DNA of 64,000 bases from Phocoena phocoena (lineage: Eukaryota; Chordata; Mammalia; Artiodactyla; Phocoenidae): contig NC_089224.1 in NCBI RefSeq assembly GCF_963924675.1, positions 42,451,158 through 42,515,157 of the forward strand, read 5' to 3'. How positions within the stretch are numbered: the stretch's first letter is position 1; every line of letters begins with the position of its first letter. Below the pieces are notes generated by a model, which saw only the letters and a list, made by a program, of their open reading frames with translations, was not told where the DNA came from and searched no databases. Shown one piece after another: positions 12,565 through 25,281 of the stretch. The position numbers and the translations under genes are program-made.

Positions 12565-14175
12565 TTTCCCAAGTGGTATTAGAGACTAAAAAGGCAGCAT
12601 TCTACAGCATTGTAAAAAGTAAATAGATGTTTGGCAGTCAATCAAAATGGTAGTTAATTACAATTACTAATTTTAGGAGAATGTTAATCAATCAGTGGCT
12701 TTGGTCATCTCTGTAGTCTCAGCTCATGGAAGAAATCAGGTTTTCCTACAGAGTATCACAAAGTGACCACGTTTAATGAAGCCAGGGAAAGCCTGTACAT
12801 TTCCATGCAGTAACATAAATGGACTTATTTAATAATTATTATTTTATTTCCCATCATTATGAGTCTGCAGGTATTTGACATATTCAAAGGGAAGATTTCA
12901 ACTTTACAGTTCTATGACTAAGCTTTGCACAAATGAGGATATGGATGCCTTGAGGAAAACCAACGAGTGGAAATTTTTTGTTATTCCTATGGAGAAAAAA
13001 AATGGGCAGAGACAAGACTGTTGTCAAATGTACAAAGGATTATCACAAAGGACAGTGAAAAGACTATAAAGTCTGAGCAATGAATCAAGAGAAATAATTT
13101 AAAGTTCAACAGAAGGAATCACTCAATTAAAAAAAAATCACAGTAGAAGAGTTTGTGAAAAAAATAGGAAACATTTCAGAATTTGAATAAATCCTGTTCT
13201 CTTATCTTCAAGAGCAAGTAAATATTCAAGAAATTAAAATATTATGAATCACAAACTTCAACAGGTCAACCTAATGAGGTGAATAAATCAATAAAAGACT
13301 GTGAAAAATAAGAACAAATCTTGGAATTTAGGTAAATTATTTCTGATATCTTCAAGAAAAAATAGATCCCTAAGAAACTAGAACAGTTTGTCTTCACTTC
13401 AGCTTTGAGAAAAAGATATGACTAAAGTCTTTCCAATATATGCTCAAAGAAAATTCAATGTCCCAGATTACTTCTCTAAATAAACCCTTGGAAGAAAATA
13501 TGGTCACTAAAGAGATGTTAAATATCACTTCATCATGCAAGTAGCTTTTACAAATCTCCAAAATAAGATGGGTCTGTGGTACAGAACCAGAAAAAAGTTT
13601 AATACCAGAGAATTTGATAAATTACTAAATCACATCATCTCTCAAAGTTGCAGTCAACCCAAAATGTATATAATCAGTATGGCACATGGCTTTTATTTTT
13701 TTTTTATTGAGAGGTGTTCATGAGTTAAAAGTTGTTAGTAGGGAGGAGTCAGTCATTGATATTTTTACAAGGGGACTGGGCATCACGGTTTGTCTTCTCT
13801 TTCATATTAAGCAGCACATACAGCTGCTAATTACTTTGTCACTAGGTGTAACTAATGCTCATCATGGCTGTTAGATGCTGATTGCCTTCTGAGCCTCCCC
13901 TCAATGTCATGTCAAGCAAAATTACAGTGGCAATGTAGCAAAACTAATTAGGCCACACTGACCTTAGCAGTGGGCAGTTCTCATCGATCTCAGCCCAAGC
14001 TTGTTAGAATTTTGAAAAATGAAAAAAAAATAGAAAAATATTTCTTCTTGCTACTAGCCCTTTCTAATCACCTATTCATTCCAAGTGACATGAAATTAAT
14101 GAGTCCTCTATCAAAGGGGCAACATTCAGAAAAGAAATGAGACAGAAATCCTTTGAGATACACCTTTAATTACAT
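12565..14175. other. Unassigned AT-rich sequence
   Basis: The part 13080-13530 (aagaaattaaaatattatga, gcccagattacttctct-like) has the flavour of an ancient L1 or HAL1 relic but cannot be placed. No gene seen. Confidence 0.4.
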
Positions 14176-14177
14176 GT

Positions 14178-14562
14178 CTGCCTTAGTCAGTTTGGGCTGC
14201 TATAACAAAATACCATAGACTAGTTGGCTTAAACAACAAACATTAATTTCTCCAATTTGAGGAGGTTAGGAAGTACAAGATCAAGGTATAATATTTATAT
14301 TAATGCCTTATGCCCACACATTCAATGGTGAGGACCCTTTTCCTGGTTTTGCAGATGGTCACCTTCTTGCTTTATCCCCACATGGCAGAGAGAGAGAATA
14401 TCTCTCTTGTGTCTCTTTTAAGGGCACTAATTCCATTCATGAGGGTTCTACTCTCATGACCTAATTACTTCCCAGGCTCCACCTCCAAATACCATCACCC
14501 TGGAGATGAGGGCTTCAACATATGAATTATAGGGGGACATAAACATTCAGTTCATAGTGATG
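14178..14562 (-). mobile_element. MLT1-like LTR (ERVL-MaLR)
   Basis: Read on the minus strand, the text runs from an actgaatgtttatgtccccc head, through ccctaattcatatgttgaagccc-like, catggagagag-like and tggagaaattaatgtttgttg segments, to a ggtattttgttatagcagcc tail. This is the classic MLT1 LTR order. It is a solo LTR and shows no internal retroviral sequence. Confidence 0.8.
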
Positions 14563-15549
14563 TCAATCCCCCATTTAAACGTGTGTGCTGCATTATTTTA
14601 AAAATATTTTATTCATTGACATGAAATCATTTTAGATAAATACTCTTTTCAAACGAGCAATAGAAATGACATAAGGCCATTAAAATGTCAGAGTCACATT
14701 AAAATGACAGTCTCAATTCAAAACAGTGAGAAATTACATGCTTATTTTAAGATTCAATATTCAATATTGAATATTTTCAAGATTCAATATTTCCTAAGGT
14801 TGCCTGTTAAGAGAAGAAGAAATACAAGATTTTGCTTCAGAACAAGCTTACCTGATTCATCTACTGATGACAAGGAATTTCATTTAACACATCATGACTT
14901 CTGAGAGAAATTCAGGTGGCAGTTCTCTCAGTCGCATTTGGAGTATGTTAGCACTGGTACTGCTTTATGTTCTAAAATGTACTTTGCTTTACTGTTATAT
15001 CATCACTGAAACCAGATTCTGGAGTTCCTGTGTTACTTGTTGACTTTTTTACATAAAATCAAATTTCTAATTGATTTACATTTCACTCAAATATACAGAA
15101 ATTCTAGCAGAAATATAAGAAATAAAATGCTAAAAATGTCAATATATCTATCATCTATAATATGCATATGGATAGAGAAAATGATTGCTTCAAGTGTAAT
15201 CAAATAATCTCCTACAGTAGTGAAACCTTTCAGAAAATATTTTAATTTTTTGAGCTATATAATATCAAAATAAAGACAGAACACCACAGATTACACTGTA
15301 ACACAGAACATTTAGCTTGTGAGGGTAGAAGCTTTCTTTTTGGTTGTTTACTAATGGCACTGGGTTCTGAGAAAAATTCATAAAGTTTTGTACTGCTGAA
15401 ATCTAACCCCAAATACAAGAAGAGTAAATTCTTCCTATTGAATGCCTAGTGATGCTTAACCAGAGTACATATTTCTAAACATAATTCATTAGTAGCAGCC
15501 ATGTATTGTATGATTTTAGCAATTTTTAAAAGGAATCAATATGGGAGCA
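14563..15549. other. Unassigned sequence
   Basis: AT-rich. A small imperfect palindrome, caatattcaatattgaatatt (in part, near 14754-14775), was noted. No gene or named repeat. Confidence 0.5.
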
Positions 15550-15848
15550 GTTACAGAGGTGTGGAGAAAAACATATGGACACCAAGGGGGAAAAGGGGGG
15601 TGGGATGAATTGGGAGATTGGGATTGACATATATACACTATTGATACTATGTATAAAGTAGATAACTAATGAGAACCTACCGTATAGCTCAGCGAACTCT
15701 ACTCAATGCTCTGTGGTGAACAAAATGGGAAGAAAATTCAAAAAAGAGGGGAGATATGTATACGTATAGCTCATTCACTTTGCTGAACAGCAGAAACTAA
15801 CACAATATTGTAAAGCAATTATACTCCAATAAAATTAATTTAAAAAAA
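15550..15848 (+). mobile_element. 5'-truncated L1 3' end
   Basis: A G-rich stretch (15588-15602) and the tail text ctcattcactttgctgaacagc, gcagaaactaacacaatatt and actccaataaaattaattta correspond to an L1 3'UTR on the + strand. It differs from the 3'UTR of the young L1 in its middle part (tactcaatgctctgtggtg), so it belongs to another L1 subfamily. No clear target duplication was found. Confidence 0.85.
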
Positions 15849-15849
15849 C

Positions 15850-17589
15850 ACGTTGCACGTACATGTGTTCCACAGGTATTCAACATATAAAGGGTAATGA
15901 TGTTTGATACCTAAATGTTCAATGATAGAGAAAGGAAGAATGATAATGTTGGTATGAAGTGTATGAAGCCTTATACTGCCTTCGAAAGAGGTAATTACGA
16001 AGATTATATGAAAACAAAATCAAAAAGTGATGCCAAGTGAAATGCAGAATTCAAATGTATAGCTCTACTAATACAAGTTAATAAACTTACATTTATATGT
16101 TTCCCACAACTCTAACAATTGGTCACAAAGTCCAGTTGGTTAAGTTTTTAAAATGTCTCTCCCATCTGACATCTGTCTTCTTTCTTCACTAAACAGGGTC
16201 ACTTCCTTAGTTCAGAACTCTTTTTCTTTCTCTGGTTTATCAAAATATCCTGGTTCTCCTGCCAACAAATCACTCTCCACACCACACTGTAATGTCATTT
16301 TGCAGCAACTCTCATCAAGAGGAGGAGTACCCTTCCCCGACCATTTAATTGGGTCCTGCGTGGTGATTTGTTTTAAGCCAATAGAAAATAGAACTGACAT
16401 CACTTTTGTTTTATAGTCAACTCCCCAGCATTTCAAACTGCTTTAATGCCTAAGTATTAGCTTTTAGGGAGGAACCTGAGGAGGTCCCTCTGCTCTCCAG
16501 GCTTGCCCCAGCTTTCTGAGCCTTTAGAAAATAGCTATCTTACTGTCTGCAAAGGCCTGGAATGTCACAGAGGACTTCTTACATCTCTCCTGTCATGTCT
16601 CATATTTGGAGGGCCCTGCCTTGCTCTCGTAGAAGGGCCCATGTACTCAGCAGAAATATCACCCAAATTTCCCTTTCTCCTCCAGATTTTAGCATAATAC
16701 TGCATTATACTAGATGTCAACTTATGGGAAAGAGTAAACAGGTGGATGCAGACCTATGCTGTGACTGGGCTCTTCAGACTAAGTTTCTTAAAGGTTCAAC
16801 TAGTTTCTCATTACCCCAGGCTGTGGTATATTTCTCCTCTTCCTACTACTTCGCCAGGTATAAGAAGTAATCAAAGCTCTCTGTGCTCCAAGAAAGGGCT
16901 CATTACTTTCTGGAATTCCATTCATCACCTTTTGTTTTCATCATCTTTTCTCAGATGGGTTAAAGCTAAAACATTTTCATAGAACAACAATAACAACAAC
17001 TAAAATTTCCATAGTCATCCAGATGGTTTTGTTCAGGCAAGAGTGATATCTCTTGCAACTTTCCACATTCTCATTAGATGCTAAAGTCTGCCTTCATGGA
17101 TTTTTGCTCACCATTGATGATAGAGATGTTCAGTGAACAGCTGTATGCTTGGGAATGTACATATGTATATCACCCCCTGACAATTTGGTATCTAGCCTGG
17201 CCTCTAAATTTAATGTTTTATGCAGGTAAACTTAAAAGGATCCCTTCCATAGATTCAGTTCTATTGGGAATGGAAGTATTAGATTTAAATGTCAATATTA
17301 AAGATTGGTCAATATGTTTCTTCCAATAATTCAATAAACTGACAAATCTGTATTAATATGTTAATATATTCATAGTTAAACTGCATAAGTAGAGACTACA
17401 GTATAATCAGAGTCAAGCTGGTCTTAGCAGTATGAGAAGACTTTCCAAAGTTATATTAAGAAAAGTAGTATGTGCTTTTAAAGCAATCAGTGAGAGAATA
17501 AACAAAAACTCTATGGAATATTGCTGAAATTGGAACTGAGTCTCATAAGAAGCTTGAACAACTCCTAGTAGAGGAAACTCATCCATTAA
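15850..17589. other. Unassigned sequence, possible old repeat
   Basis: The segment 16290-16420 (aactctcatcaagaggaggag, gccaatagaaaatagaactg) resembles a common mammalian repeat I cannot name. Overlapping short open frames at 16153-16982 lie in several frames and look like chance. Confidence 0.4.
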
Positions 17590-18130
17590 GAACCGTCTTG
17601 CAGATCTAGCCCTGAAAAATACTGTACAAAGTCTACCACCTGATTATTCCTACTATTCTTGTCTTCATTCATTTTGTTGCTGCCACACCAGCATTTTTTC
17701 CCTATTTCTCAAACAACCTAAGTGTGCTACTGTCTTAGGACATTTTCATAGACTCTTGCTCTGCCGAAAACCTTTTTCCCTCGGTTATGACTATGCCTCC
17801 TCAGCCCTTTCCTTCCTTAAGTCTCTGCTCAAATGACACCTTCTTAGCAGAAGCATTCTCTCATGACCATATTTAAAACTGCAATGACATTCCTGTATTT
17901 ATTATCCTCTCTACTTGCTTAATTTTTCTCCAGAGGAATTATTACAATCTAATATACTATATTGTTTTCTGATTTATTCTCTTTATTACTTGTTCTCTCC
18001 CAGCTTCCCAACTACCACCACACACCTGACCATAAGCTGTAAAAAGGTTGAATTGATTTTTTTTGTTTTCTCACAGCTTCCCTCTAGTGTCTATAATAAT
18101 GTCTGGCCTATAGCTAACTGAGTGAGGAAA
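17590..18130 (+). mobile_element. L2 LINE relic, 3' part
   Basis: A pyrimidine-rich stretch with tcagccctttccttccttaa, gtctctgctcaaatgacacc, ttcttagcagaagcattctc and a gtctggcctatagctaactg end. This order (clinical-like short blocks, then the gcctggcacatag-type end) is that of the L2 3' region. Non-coding, very old. The GGAA microsatellite follows directly. Confidence 0.75.
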
Positions 18131-18209
18131 GAAGGAAGAAAGGAAGGAAGGAAGGAAGAAGGGAGGGAGGGAGGGAGGGAGGGAAAAAAAGGAAAAAAGA
18201 AAAGAAAAA
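18125..18209. repeat. GGAA/GGGA microsatellite
   Basis: Tetranucleotide run that changes from ggaa to ggga and then to poly-purine text. All purine on the + strand. Lies at the end of an L2 relic. Confidence 0.95.
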
Positions 18210-18439
18210 CCTTGAAGTATGGGATCTGGAATCAGATTACAAAGTTTAAAAACTTCAGCTGTCTTGCATACTATAAGTTTTCTTGACTCCTATGAATTAT
18301 GAATATGAATTCCATAGTCTTTGAGAAGTTTTAACATCTACCTCATAAAAGCTTTATAATATTTAAATAAGGTAAAGGCCTATATGAGAGTTCCTGGAAA
18401 ACGAAGGGCTTGAACTCTTGATAAACATTTTTATTACAT

Positions 18440-20135
18440 ACATTTAAGAAACTGAGCCAACACAGTATTGAAGGAGAAGAACAAAACTGAAGGACCAATA
18501 CTGCCTGATTTCAAGACTCACTATAAAACTACAATCATCAAAACAGTGTGGTATTTTTTAAAAGACTAGACAAATAGATCAATGGAATAGAACAGAGAGC
18601 CCAGAAATAGATACATGTACATGATCTAGTGACAACTAATCTTTGACAAAGGAGTAAAGACAATGCAATGGAGCACAGAACATCCTTTCAACAAATGGTG
18701 CTGGAACAACTAGACATCCATATGCCAATCAAACAAACAACAAAAAAAAAAACTACATGAATCTAGGCACAGACCTTACACTTTTTACAAAAATTAACTC
18801 AAATGAATCAAAGCCCTCATTGTAAAACACAAAACTCTAAAACTCCTGAAAAATACCATAGGAGTAAACCTAGATGACCTTGAGTATGGCAATTACTTTT
18901 TAGATACAATCCAAAGGCACAGTCTATAAAAGAAATAATAATCTGGATTTCATTAAAATTTTTGTAAAAATCTGTTCCATGAAAGGTAGTGTTAAGAGAA
19001 TGAGAAGACAAGCCACAACTTAGAGAAAATATTTGCAAAAGGCATTTGATAAAGGAATATGATCCAAAATATAAAAAGAACTCTTAAAACTCAACAACAA
19101 ATAAACAAACAACCTGATTTAAAAGTGGCAAAATATCTGAAGAGATAACTCACACACACAAAAAAGAAATACAGGTGGAAAACTAGCATAAAAATTCAGC
19201 ATTATATGTCTTCAGGGAATTGCAAATTGAAACAACAAAATACAATTACACATCTATTAGAATGGCCAAAATCTGGAAAACTAACAACACCAAATGCTGG
19301 TGATGATGTGGAGCAATGGAAACTCTCATTTACTATTGGTGGGTATGCAAAATGGTATAGTCAGTTTGGAAGATAGTCTGGCAGTTTCTTACAAAGTGAA
19401 ATACACTCTGGCCATACAACCCAGCAATCATACCCCTTGGTATTTATCCAAATGAGTTAAAAACTTGTATCCATACGAAAACCTGCTAAAAGTATGTTTA
19501 TAGCAGCTTTATCCATAATAGCTAAAACTTAGAAGCAACCAAGATAACTTTCAGTAGATAAGTGGATAGATAAACTGATATATCCAGACAATGGAATATT
19601 TTTCAGTGCTAAAAAAAATAAGCTATCAAATCATGAAAACGCATGAAGGAAAGGTAAATGCATATTACTAAGTGAAAGAAACTAATCTGAAAAGGTTATG
19701 CACTGTATGATTCTAACTATATGACATTCTGGAAAAGGCAAAACTATGGAGACAGTAAAAAGATTAGTGGTCGCCATGGCTGAGGGGAGGGAAGGAGGAA
19801 TAGGTGGAGCAGAGAGGATTCTTAGGGCAGTGAAACAATTTTGTTTGACATTATAATGGTGGTATTATGTCATTATACATTTGTCAAAACCCATAGACTG
19901 TACAACACCAAGAGCAAACCCTAATGTAAACTATGGACTTTGGGTGATTATGATACCTCAGTGTAGGTTCATTGATTCTAGTGCAGAATTTTGACAGTGT
20001 GAGAGGCTGTGCATATGTGGGGCAAGTGGTATACGGGAAATCTCTGTACTTTCTGCTCAATTTTCCTGTGAACCTAAAACTGATCTGAAAAGTAAAGTGT
20101 ATTTTTTTTAAATAAAGAAATATGAAAACACTTTT
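18440..20135 (+). mobile_element. Old L1 relic, ORF2 3' part and 3'UTR
   Basis: Colinear with L1 ORF2: aaactacaatcatcaaaaca (18524), gatcaatggaatagaacagag (18577), tcaacaaatggtgctggaac (18689), then the C-terminal region and a 3'UTR ending in a gaacctaaaactgatctgaa segment and an A-rich tail near 20110. The level of decay is intermediate, resembling mid-age mammalian L1 families. All frames are interrupted. Confidence 0.85.
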
Positions 20136-20994
20136 AAAAAACTGGAGACATCCACTACTGATAACGATAGGCTAGATAATCTGAATTAACTTCCAAACAG
20201 AGGTCAACTAAAACAGCCAAAAAAAAGCATTAAACATTTTTTTTTCTGTGTTAAAGCTTTGTAGATTTGATACTACAGTCAACAGTTATGAAGTCAAGAG
20301 TTCAGAGCAAAAGGAATTAGTGTGAGAAGCAAAACTTTTAGGTCAATTTTCTTCTAAAGACAATTCTAAAGAGAAAATGAGAAGCTGGGCAGCACTGTTG
20401 ACAGCCCATTATCAGGGAAGCACATTTTGGTTTGAATATGATAAATTACAAGTATATCTTATAGGAACAAAAGCACAATTTTGAATCTTAATCTCTAAAA
20501 TTGGATTGACATATTGCTAATGCCCCTAGCATCCTACCAAAAACAAACATATTCTCTCTGTAGGAATATATTATTATCTTAGTTCACAGATTTTTTTCTA
20601 TAAATAATGTCTGTCCCTTAACCCCCCAACTGCCAAGCACATGAATAAATAAGACCACATAAATAAAAACTAGGAACAAAACCAGAGAGTAGAAACAGAC
20701 CCATTGAGGCTCCTGATAATGGTGTCATCAGCTACAACCTTTCATATGACTACACTTAGAATCCTCCAGGAGAAAAAAATTGAGTACCACCAAAAAAAAG
20801 AGCCACATAAAAATTCTACAACAAAAAAATATATACAAAATTTTAAATTGAAAATTAATAGGTGGTATATGTTCAGACTGGAATAGCTGAATAAAGACTT
20901 AGTGAAGTGAAAGCAATATAAAAAGAAAATATACACAGTGAAACATGGAGAGATGATGAAATGCAAATTATCAACTGAGAACAAGAAACAACAG

Positions 20995-21145
20995 CCTGCA
21001 GCAGAAAGTGGAAATCTGGCAAATTATAGCCCACAACCCAAATCTGACCTGCAGCTTGTTTTTGTGACAGACACCATATGTGGCTCATAGGGTTGAAAAT
21101 GTATTCTCCGGCCATTTACAGAAAACGTTTACTGACATGTAGAAC
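20995..21145 (-). mobile_element. hAT-type DNA transposon relic, internally deleted
   Basis: The right end reads ggccatttacagaaaacgtttactgac, the reverse complement of the head seen at 38938 (ttggcaaaattttctgaaagagc). The left half (ctggcaaattatagcccacaacccaaatctgacctgc, shown in part) matches the opposite end of the same family. It is much shorter than an intact copy and interrupts the old L1. Confidence 0.6.
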
Positions 21146-21627
21146 AGAAAAATAAAGCCAACCAAACTTATGTTTGGACCCAGAGAGAAACAAGTAAGAT
21201 AATAGGGAAGAAGCAATTTTGAGGAGATAATGACTGAGAATTTTTTGCAACTGTGACTATAAAGACCACCACACGTGGAAACATTACTTAATAGAGCAGA
21301 AAAGTGAAGGACCGAGCAAATTTTAAAATCAGCTAGAAAAAAGACTGAGTACCTAAGAGGGAGCAAATTTAAACCTACAGCTGATTTTGGAAACATTGGT
21401 TGTTAGAAGGAAATGTAATAACCCAGAAAAAAATACAAGAAAAAAATTGAGATTTTGCCTCCAACAGATTTTCACTGAAGGAGATAGCACGGGAATGTTA
21501 GTTACTCAGGCAGAAGAAAAAGGATCCCAGAAACAAGGTCAGAGAATGAGGAAAGAATGAGAGCAGCGGAATTGTTTAAAATGTGGCTAAATCTAAGTAA
21601 ATATGGTTTGTAAAAAATAAACAATGT

Positions 21628-21849
21628 GGGCTTCCCTGGTGGCGCAGTGGTTGAGAGTCCACCTGCCAATGCAGGGGACACAGGTTCATGCCCCGGTCTG
21701 GGAAGATCCCACATGCCACAGAGTGCTGGGCCCGTGAGCCATGGCCGCTGAGCCTGCATGTCTGGAGCCTGGGCTCCGCAATGAAAGAGGCCACAAGAGT
21801 GAGAAGCCCGCGTACCACACACAAAAAGTAAATAAATAAAAATAAAATA
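21628..21849 (+). mobile_element. CHR-type tRNA-derived SINE
   Basis: The head gggcttccctggtggcgcag is followed by a tRNA-like region with a degraded B box (ggttcatgcc, 21683-21692) and an A-rich tail of aaataaataaaaataaa type. It is flanked by a perfect 16-bp duplication, aaaaaataaacaatgt, at 21612-21627 and 21850-21865. CHR SINEs derive from a tRNA-Glu-like gene and are non-coding passengers of the L1 machinery. It lies inside the old L1. Confidence 0.93.
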
Positions 21850-22429
21850 AAAAAATAAACAATGTTTCCTGTAGGTCTAAGATATTCATAGAATTGAAAT
21901 AATTGTAAACAATAGCACCTAGATAGAAAGAGGCTAAATGGTGCAAAAGTGTCTAAGATCTTTGCATTGTTGGGAAAAAGATTAAAATATATTATAGAAA
22001 GGCTTGAGAAGTCAGGTTTGCAGGTTCTAGTTTCTAGGATAACTGAAAGGATAAGTAAAATAGTCTATAATGCCCAAGCGAATAAACGGATAAAGTGGAA
22101 TAATAAAATAATCAAAAAGAAGGTAAGAAAGAAGAGAAACATGGATATAGACTAGAAGGAAGAAATGGAAAAGTAAGCAATATTATAGTAGATTTAAACT
22201 GAAACATGTCAGTAATTATATTAAATGATATTAGAGTAAGTTCTAACTAAAAGACAATAATTATACGACTGGATAAAACCCAATTACATGCTGCTTGCAA
22301 AGACTAATGAAACAGGCATATAGAACACTTGAAAGAAAAAAAAATGGAAAAACATTTTTCATGGGTGTTCTAACTACAACAAAGCTTATACAGCTGTATT
22401 ATTGTGAGACATAGAACAAAATGTATTGT

Positions 22430-23285
22430 GATCTACCCCTCGTTCCTGGCACAGAGCTCCTGAAATCACTGTAATTTCCTAAATGATAAGAGCATTAGGA
22501 GCATCTTTTTTTTCTAATATTTGCTCCTTGACCCTCGTTCCTCATACAGGGCTCCTGAAACACTTAGATTTTCCTGCAGAATAGGAGGATTCTTTTTTCT
22601 TAATGAGGCAACTCTTGTTGGGCTCCTGGATGAGGCTAGGTATCTGAAAGACCAAGCCATGATTAAAAGCTTGGAGTCTGCAGCCTGCCCCCCATCTCTT
22701 GAGAGGGAAGCAAGGCTCAGGGTGGTGTTAATGATCCATCATCATACCTACCTGATGAAACTTCTGGGTCGGTGCTGGGAGTGGGGTGCGCCTGGAGAGG
22801 GCATGGAATTTTTGTGCCCCTTCCCACATACTTTTTTTTTTTTTTTTAACACATCTCTTGCATCTGGATGTTCATCCATATCCTTTAATAATAAACTGGT
22901 AAACAGTATGTAAACTGTTTTCCTGAGTTCTGTGATCTGCTCTAGCAAATTCATTGACTCCAAGGACGGGGTAATGGGAACTTCAGAATCACAGCCAATT
23001 GGTCAGAAGCACAGGTGACAACCTGGACTTGTGATTGGCAACTGGAGTGGGACTTAGCCCACTTCAGCTTCAAGGTGTGACTGAGCCCTTAATACGTGGG
23101 ACCTGATGCTAGCCCCAGGTAGGTAGTGTCAGAATTGAGTTAAATCGTAGGACACCCAGCTGGTGTCACAGAACTGCTTGGTCGGGGTGGAGGGAACCCT
23201 ACATACCTGGTGTCCGAAGTAATGTGAGTGTGGCAATAGCATGAGAGTAAAGTAGACACACAGGAGGAAAGACTCAGACTTTCTA
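22430..23285 (+). mobile_element. Ancient LTR-like interspersed repeat, family unassigned
   Basis: This block interrupts the colinear old L1. Its first part carries an imperfect duplication: 22436-22530 and 22531-22615 both start with a ccctcgttcct...gggctcctgaaa text. Its second part (22860-23280) reads like a familiar mammalian repeat with caataaactggtaaac-like text and asymmetric GT-rich sequence. I recognise it as repetitive but cannot name it. No coding potential of note. Confidence 0.5.
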
Positions 23286-24059
23286 ACACAATTACTATCC
23301 AACAAAAATGGACTACAGCAAAAAGCATTACTAGAGGTAAAGAGTTATGTTACAATAACACAACGTCCATCATTAGGATTGACAACATCAGAAAGACATA
23401 CATTTTAAAATATGTATATACCTAATAACATAGTTCAAAAATGATGAAGCAAAAACCGACTAAAAGTAAAAAAAGACAAGTCATAAAGTTCTCCTAAAAC
23501 AAAATTTCTCAGTAAATAATAGAACAGAGACCAAAAAAATCAGGAAGGACAAAAACTATTTAAACAGTAAGATTAATAGAATTGACCTAAGTAAAATATA
23601 TGAATCAATGCACTAAACAAATGCAGCATACACATCCTTTTCAAATGCACATGGAACATTTACTGCCTTTCAGCTTCTGTGGGCTTTTAAAAAAATCCCC
23701 CCAAATTTCAAAAGCTTGAACACATGTTTTCTGACAAAAGTGGAATTAAGATAGATAAAGAGTAAAAGATAGCAAGAAGAAATCCCTGACTTTTGGAAAG
23801 TAAACAATAAATATCTAAATATCTCATACATCAAGGAAGAAATCACTAAGGAAATGAGAAAACAGTTGAATTGAACATAATAAAAATATGATATATAAAA
23901 TGTGTAGAATGTAGCTTAAGACATGTTTAGAGGGAAATTTATAGCCTTAAATTCATATCTTAGAGAACTGAACACGTTGAAAAGTTATCTAGAAATCATC
24001 CCATGAAACTAAAAGAAACACAGCAAATGTAACCCAAATAAAATATAAGAAAGCACATA

Positions 24060-24074
24060 AAAATGAACAATTAA
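24060..24074. repeat. Left target-site duplication of the young L1
   Basis: The 15-mer aaaatgaacaattaa lies directly before the G-run that opens the L1 and is repeated at 31611-31625. One further A on the left is also matched, but it merges with the poly(A) tail on the right. The junction reads T then a run of A on the top strand, which loosely fits the L1 endonuclease preference for a TTTT/A nick on the opposite strand. Confidence 0.93.
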
Positions 24075-24086
24075 GGGGGGACCTTG

Positions 24087-24096
24087 AAGATGGCGG
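24087..24096 (+). promoter_or_regulatory. YY1-type box at the L1 5' end
   Basis: The sequence aagatggcgg, 12 bases into the element, matches the reverse complement of the YY1 consensus (CCGCCATCTT). In human L1 a box at nearly the same position directs accurate transcription start at +1. Its preservation here suggests that a truly full-length transcript could be made. Confidence 0.75.
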
Positions 24097-25281
24097 AAGA
24101 GTAAGACGCGGAGATCGCCTTCCTCCCCACGGATACACCAGAAATACATCCACACGTGGAACAACTCCTACAGAACTCCTACTGAAGGCTGGCAGAAGAC
24201 CTCAGACCTCCCAAAAGGCAAGAAACTCCCCACGTAACTGGGTAGGGCAAAAGAAAAAACAGAGACAAAAGAATAAGGATGGCACCTGCACCAGTGGGAG
24301 GGAGCTGTGAAGGAGGAAAAGTTTCCACACACTAGGAAGCCCCTCCGCGGGCGGAGACTGCGGGAGGCAGAGGGGGGGAGTTTCGGGACCGCGGAGTGGT
24401 GCACAGCGACGGGTGCGGAGGGCAAAGCGGGGAGATTCCTGCACAGACGATCGGTGCCGACCAGCACTCACCAACCCGAGAGGCTTGCTGCTCACCCACC
24501 GGGGCGGGCGGGTCTGCGAGCTGAGGCTCGGGTTTTGGTTTTGGACGGAGCTCAGGGAGAGGACTGGGGTTGGCGGCTTGAACATAGCCTGAAGGGGTTA
24601 GTGCACCACGACTAGCCGGGAGGGAGTTCGGGGAAAAGCCTGCACCGGCCGAAGAGGCAAGAGACTTTTTCTTCCCTCTTTGTTTCCTGGTGCGCGAGGA
24701 GAGGGGTTTAAGAGCGCTGCTTAAAGGAACTCCAGAGACGGGCGCGAGCCGCGGCTAAAAGCGCAAACCCCAGAGACGGGCGGGAGACGCTAAGGCTGCT
24801 GCTGCCGCCACCAAGGGGCCTGTGTGCGAGCACAGGTCACTCTCCACACCCCTCTTCCGCGGAGCCTGTGCAGCCCGCCACTGCCAGGTTCCCGGGATCC
24901 AGGGACAACTTCCCCGGGACAGCGCACGGCGGGCCTCAGGCTGGTGCAACGTCACGCCGGCCTCTGCCGCAACGTCACGCTGCCTCTGCCGCCGCAGGCC
25001 GGCCCCGCACGCAGTGCCCCTCCTTCCGCCATCCCCCAACCCCCGGCCTGAGTGAGCCGGAGGCCCCGAATCAGCGGCTCCTTTAACCCCGTCCTGTCTG
25101 AGCGAAAAAACAGACGCCCTCCAGCGACCTACATGCAGAGGCAGGGCCAAATCCAAAGCTGAGCTCCTGTGAGCTGTGAGAACAAAGAAGAGAAAGGGAA
25201 ATCTCTCCCAGCAGCCACAGAAGCAGCGGATTAAAGCTCCACAATCAACTTGATATACCCTGCATCTGTGGAATACCTGAA

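Noticed and set aside
14754..14775. Palindrome of caatattcaatattgaatatt type as a regulatory hairpin
   Set aside because: Short AT-rich inverted repeats are expected often in this composition, and there is no nearby feature to give it a role.
16153..16982. Cluster of open frames suggesting a gene or processed pseudogene
   Set aside because: Frames overlap on both strands with no recognisable protein or poly(A) tail, and part of the stretch looks like a common interspersed repeat.
24340..25110. CpG island suggesting a host gene promoter
   Set aside because: It is the 5'UTR of the full-length L1, bounded by the element's start and target duplication. No host exon follows.
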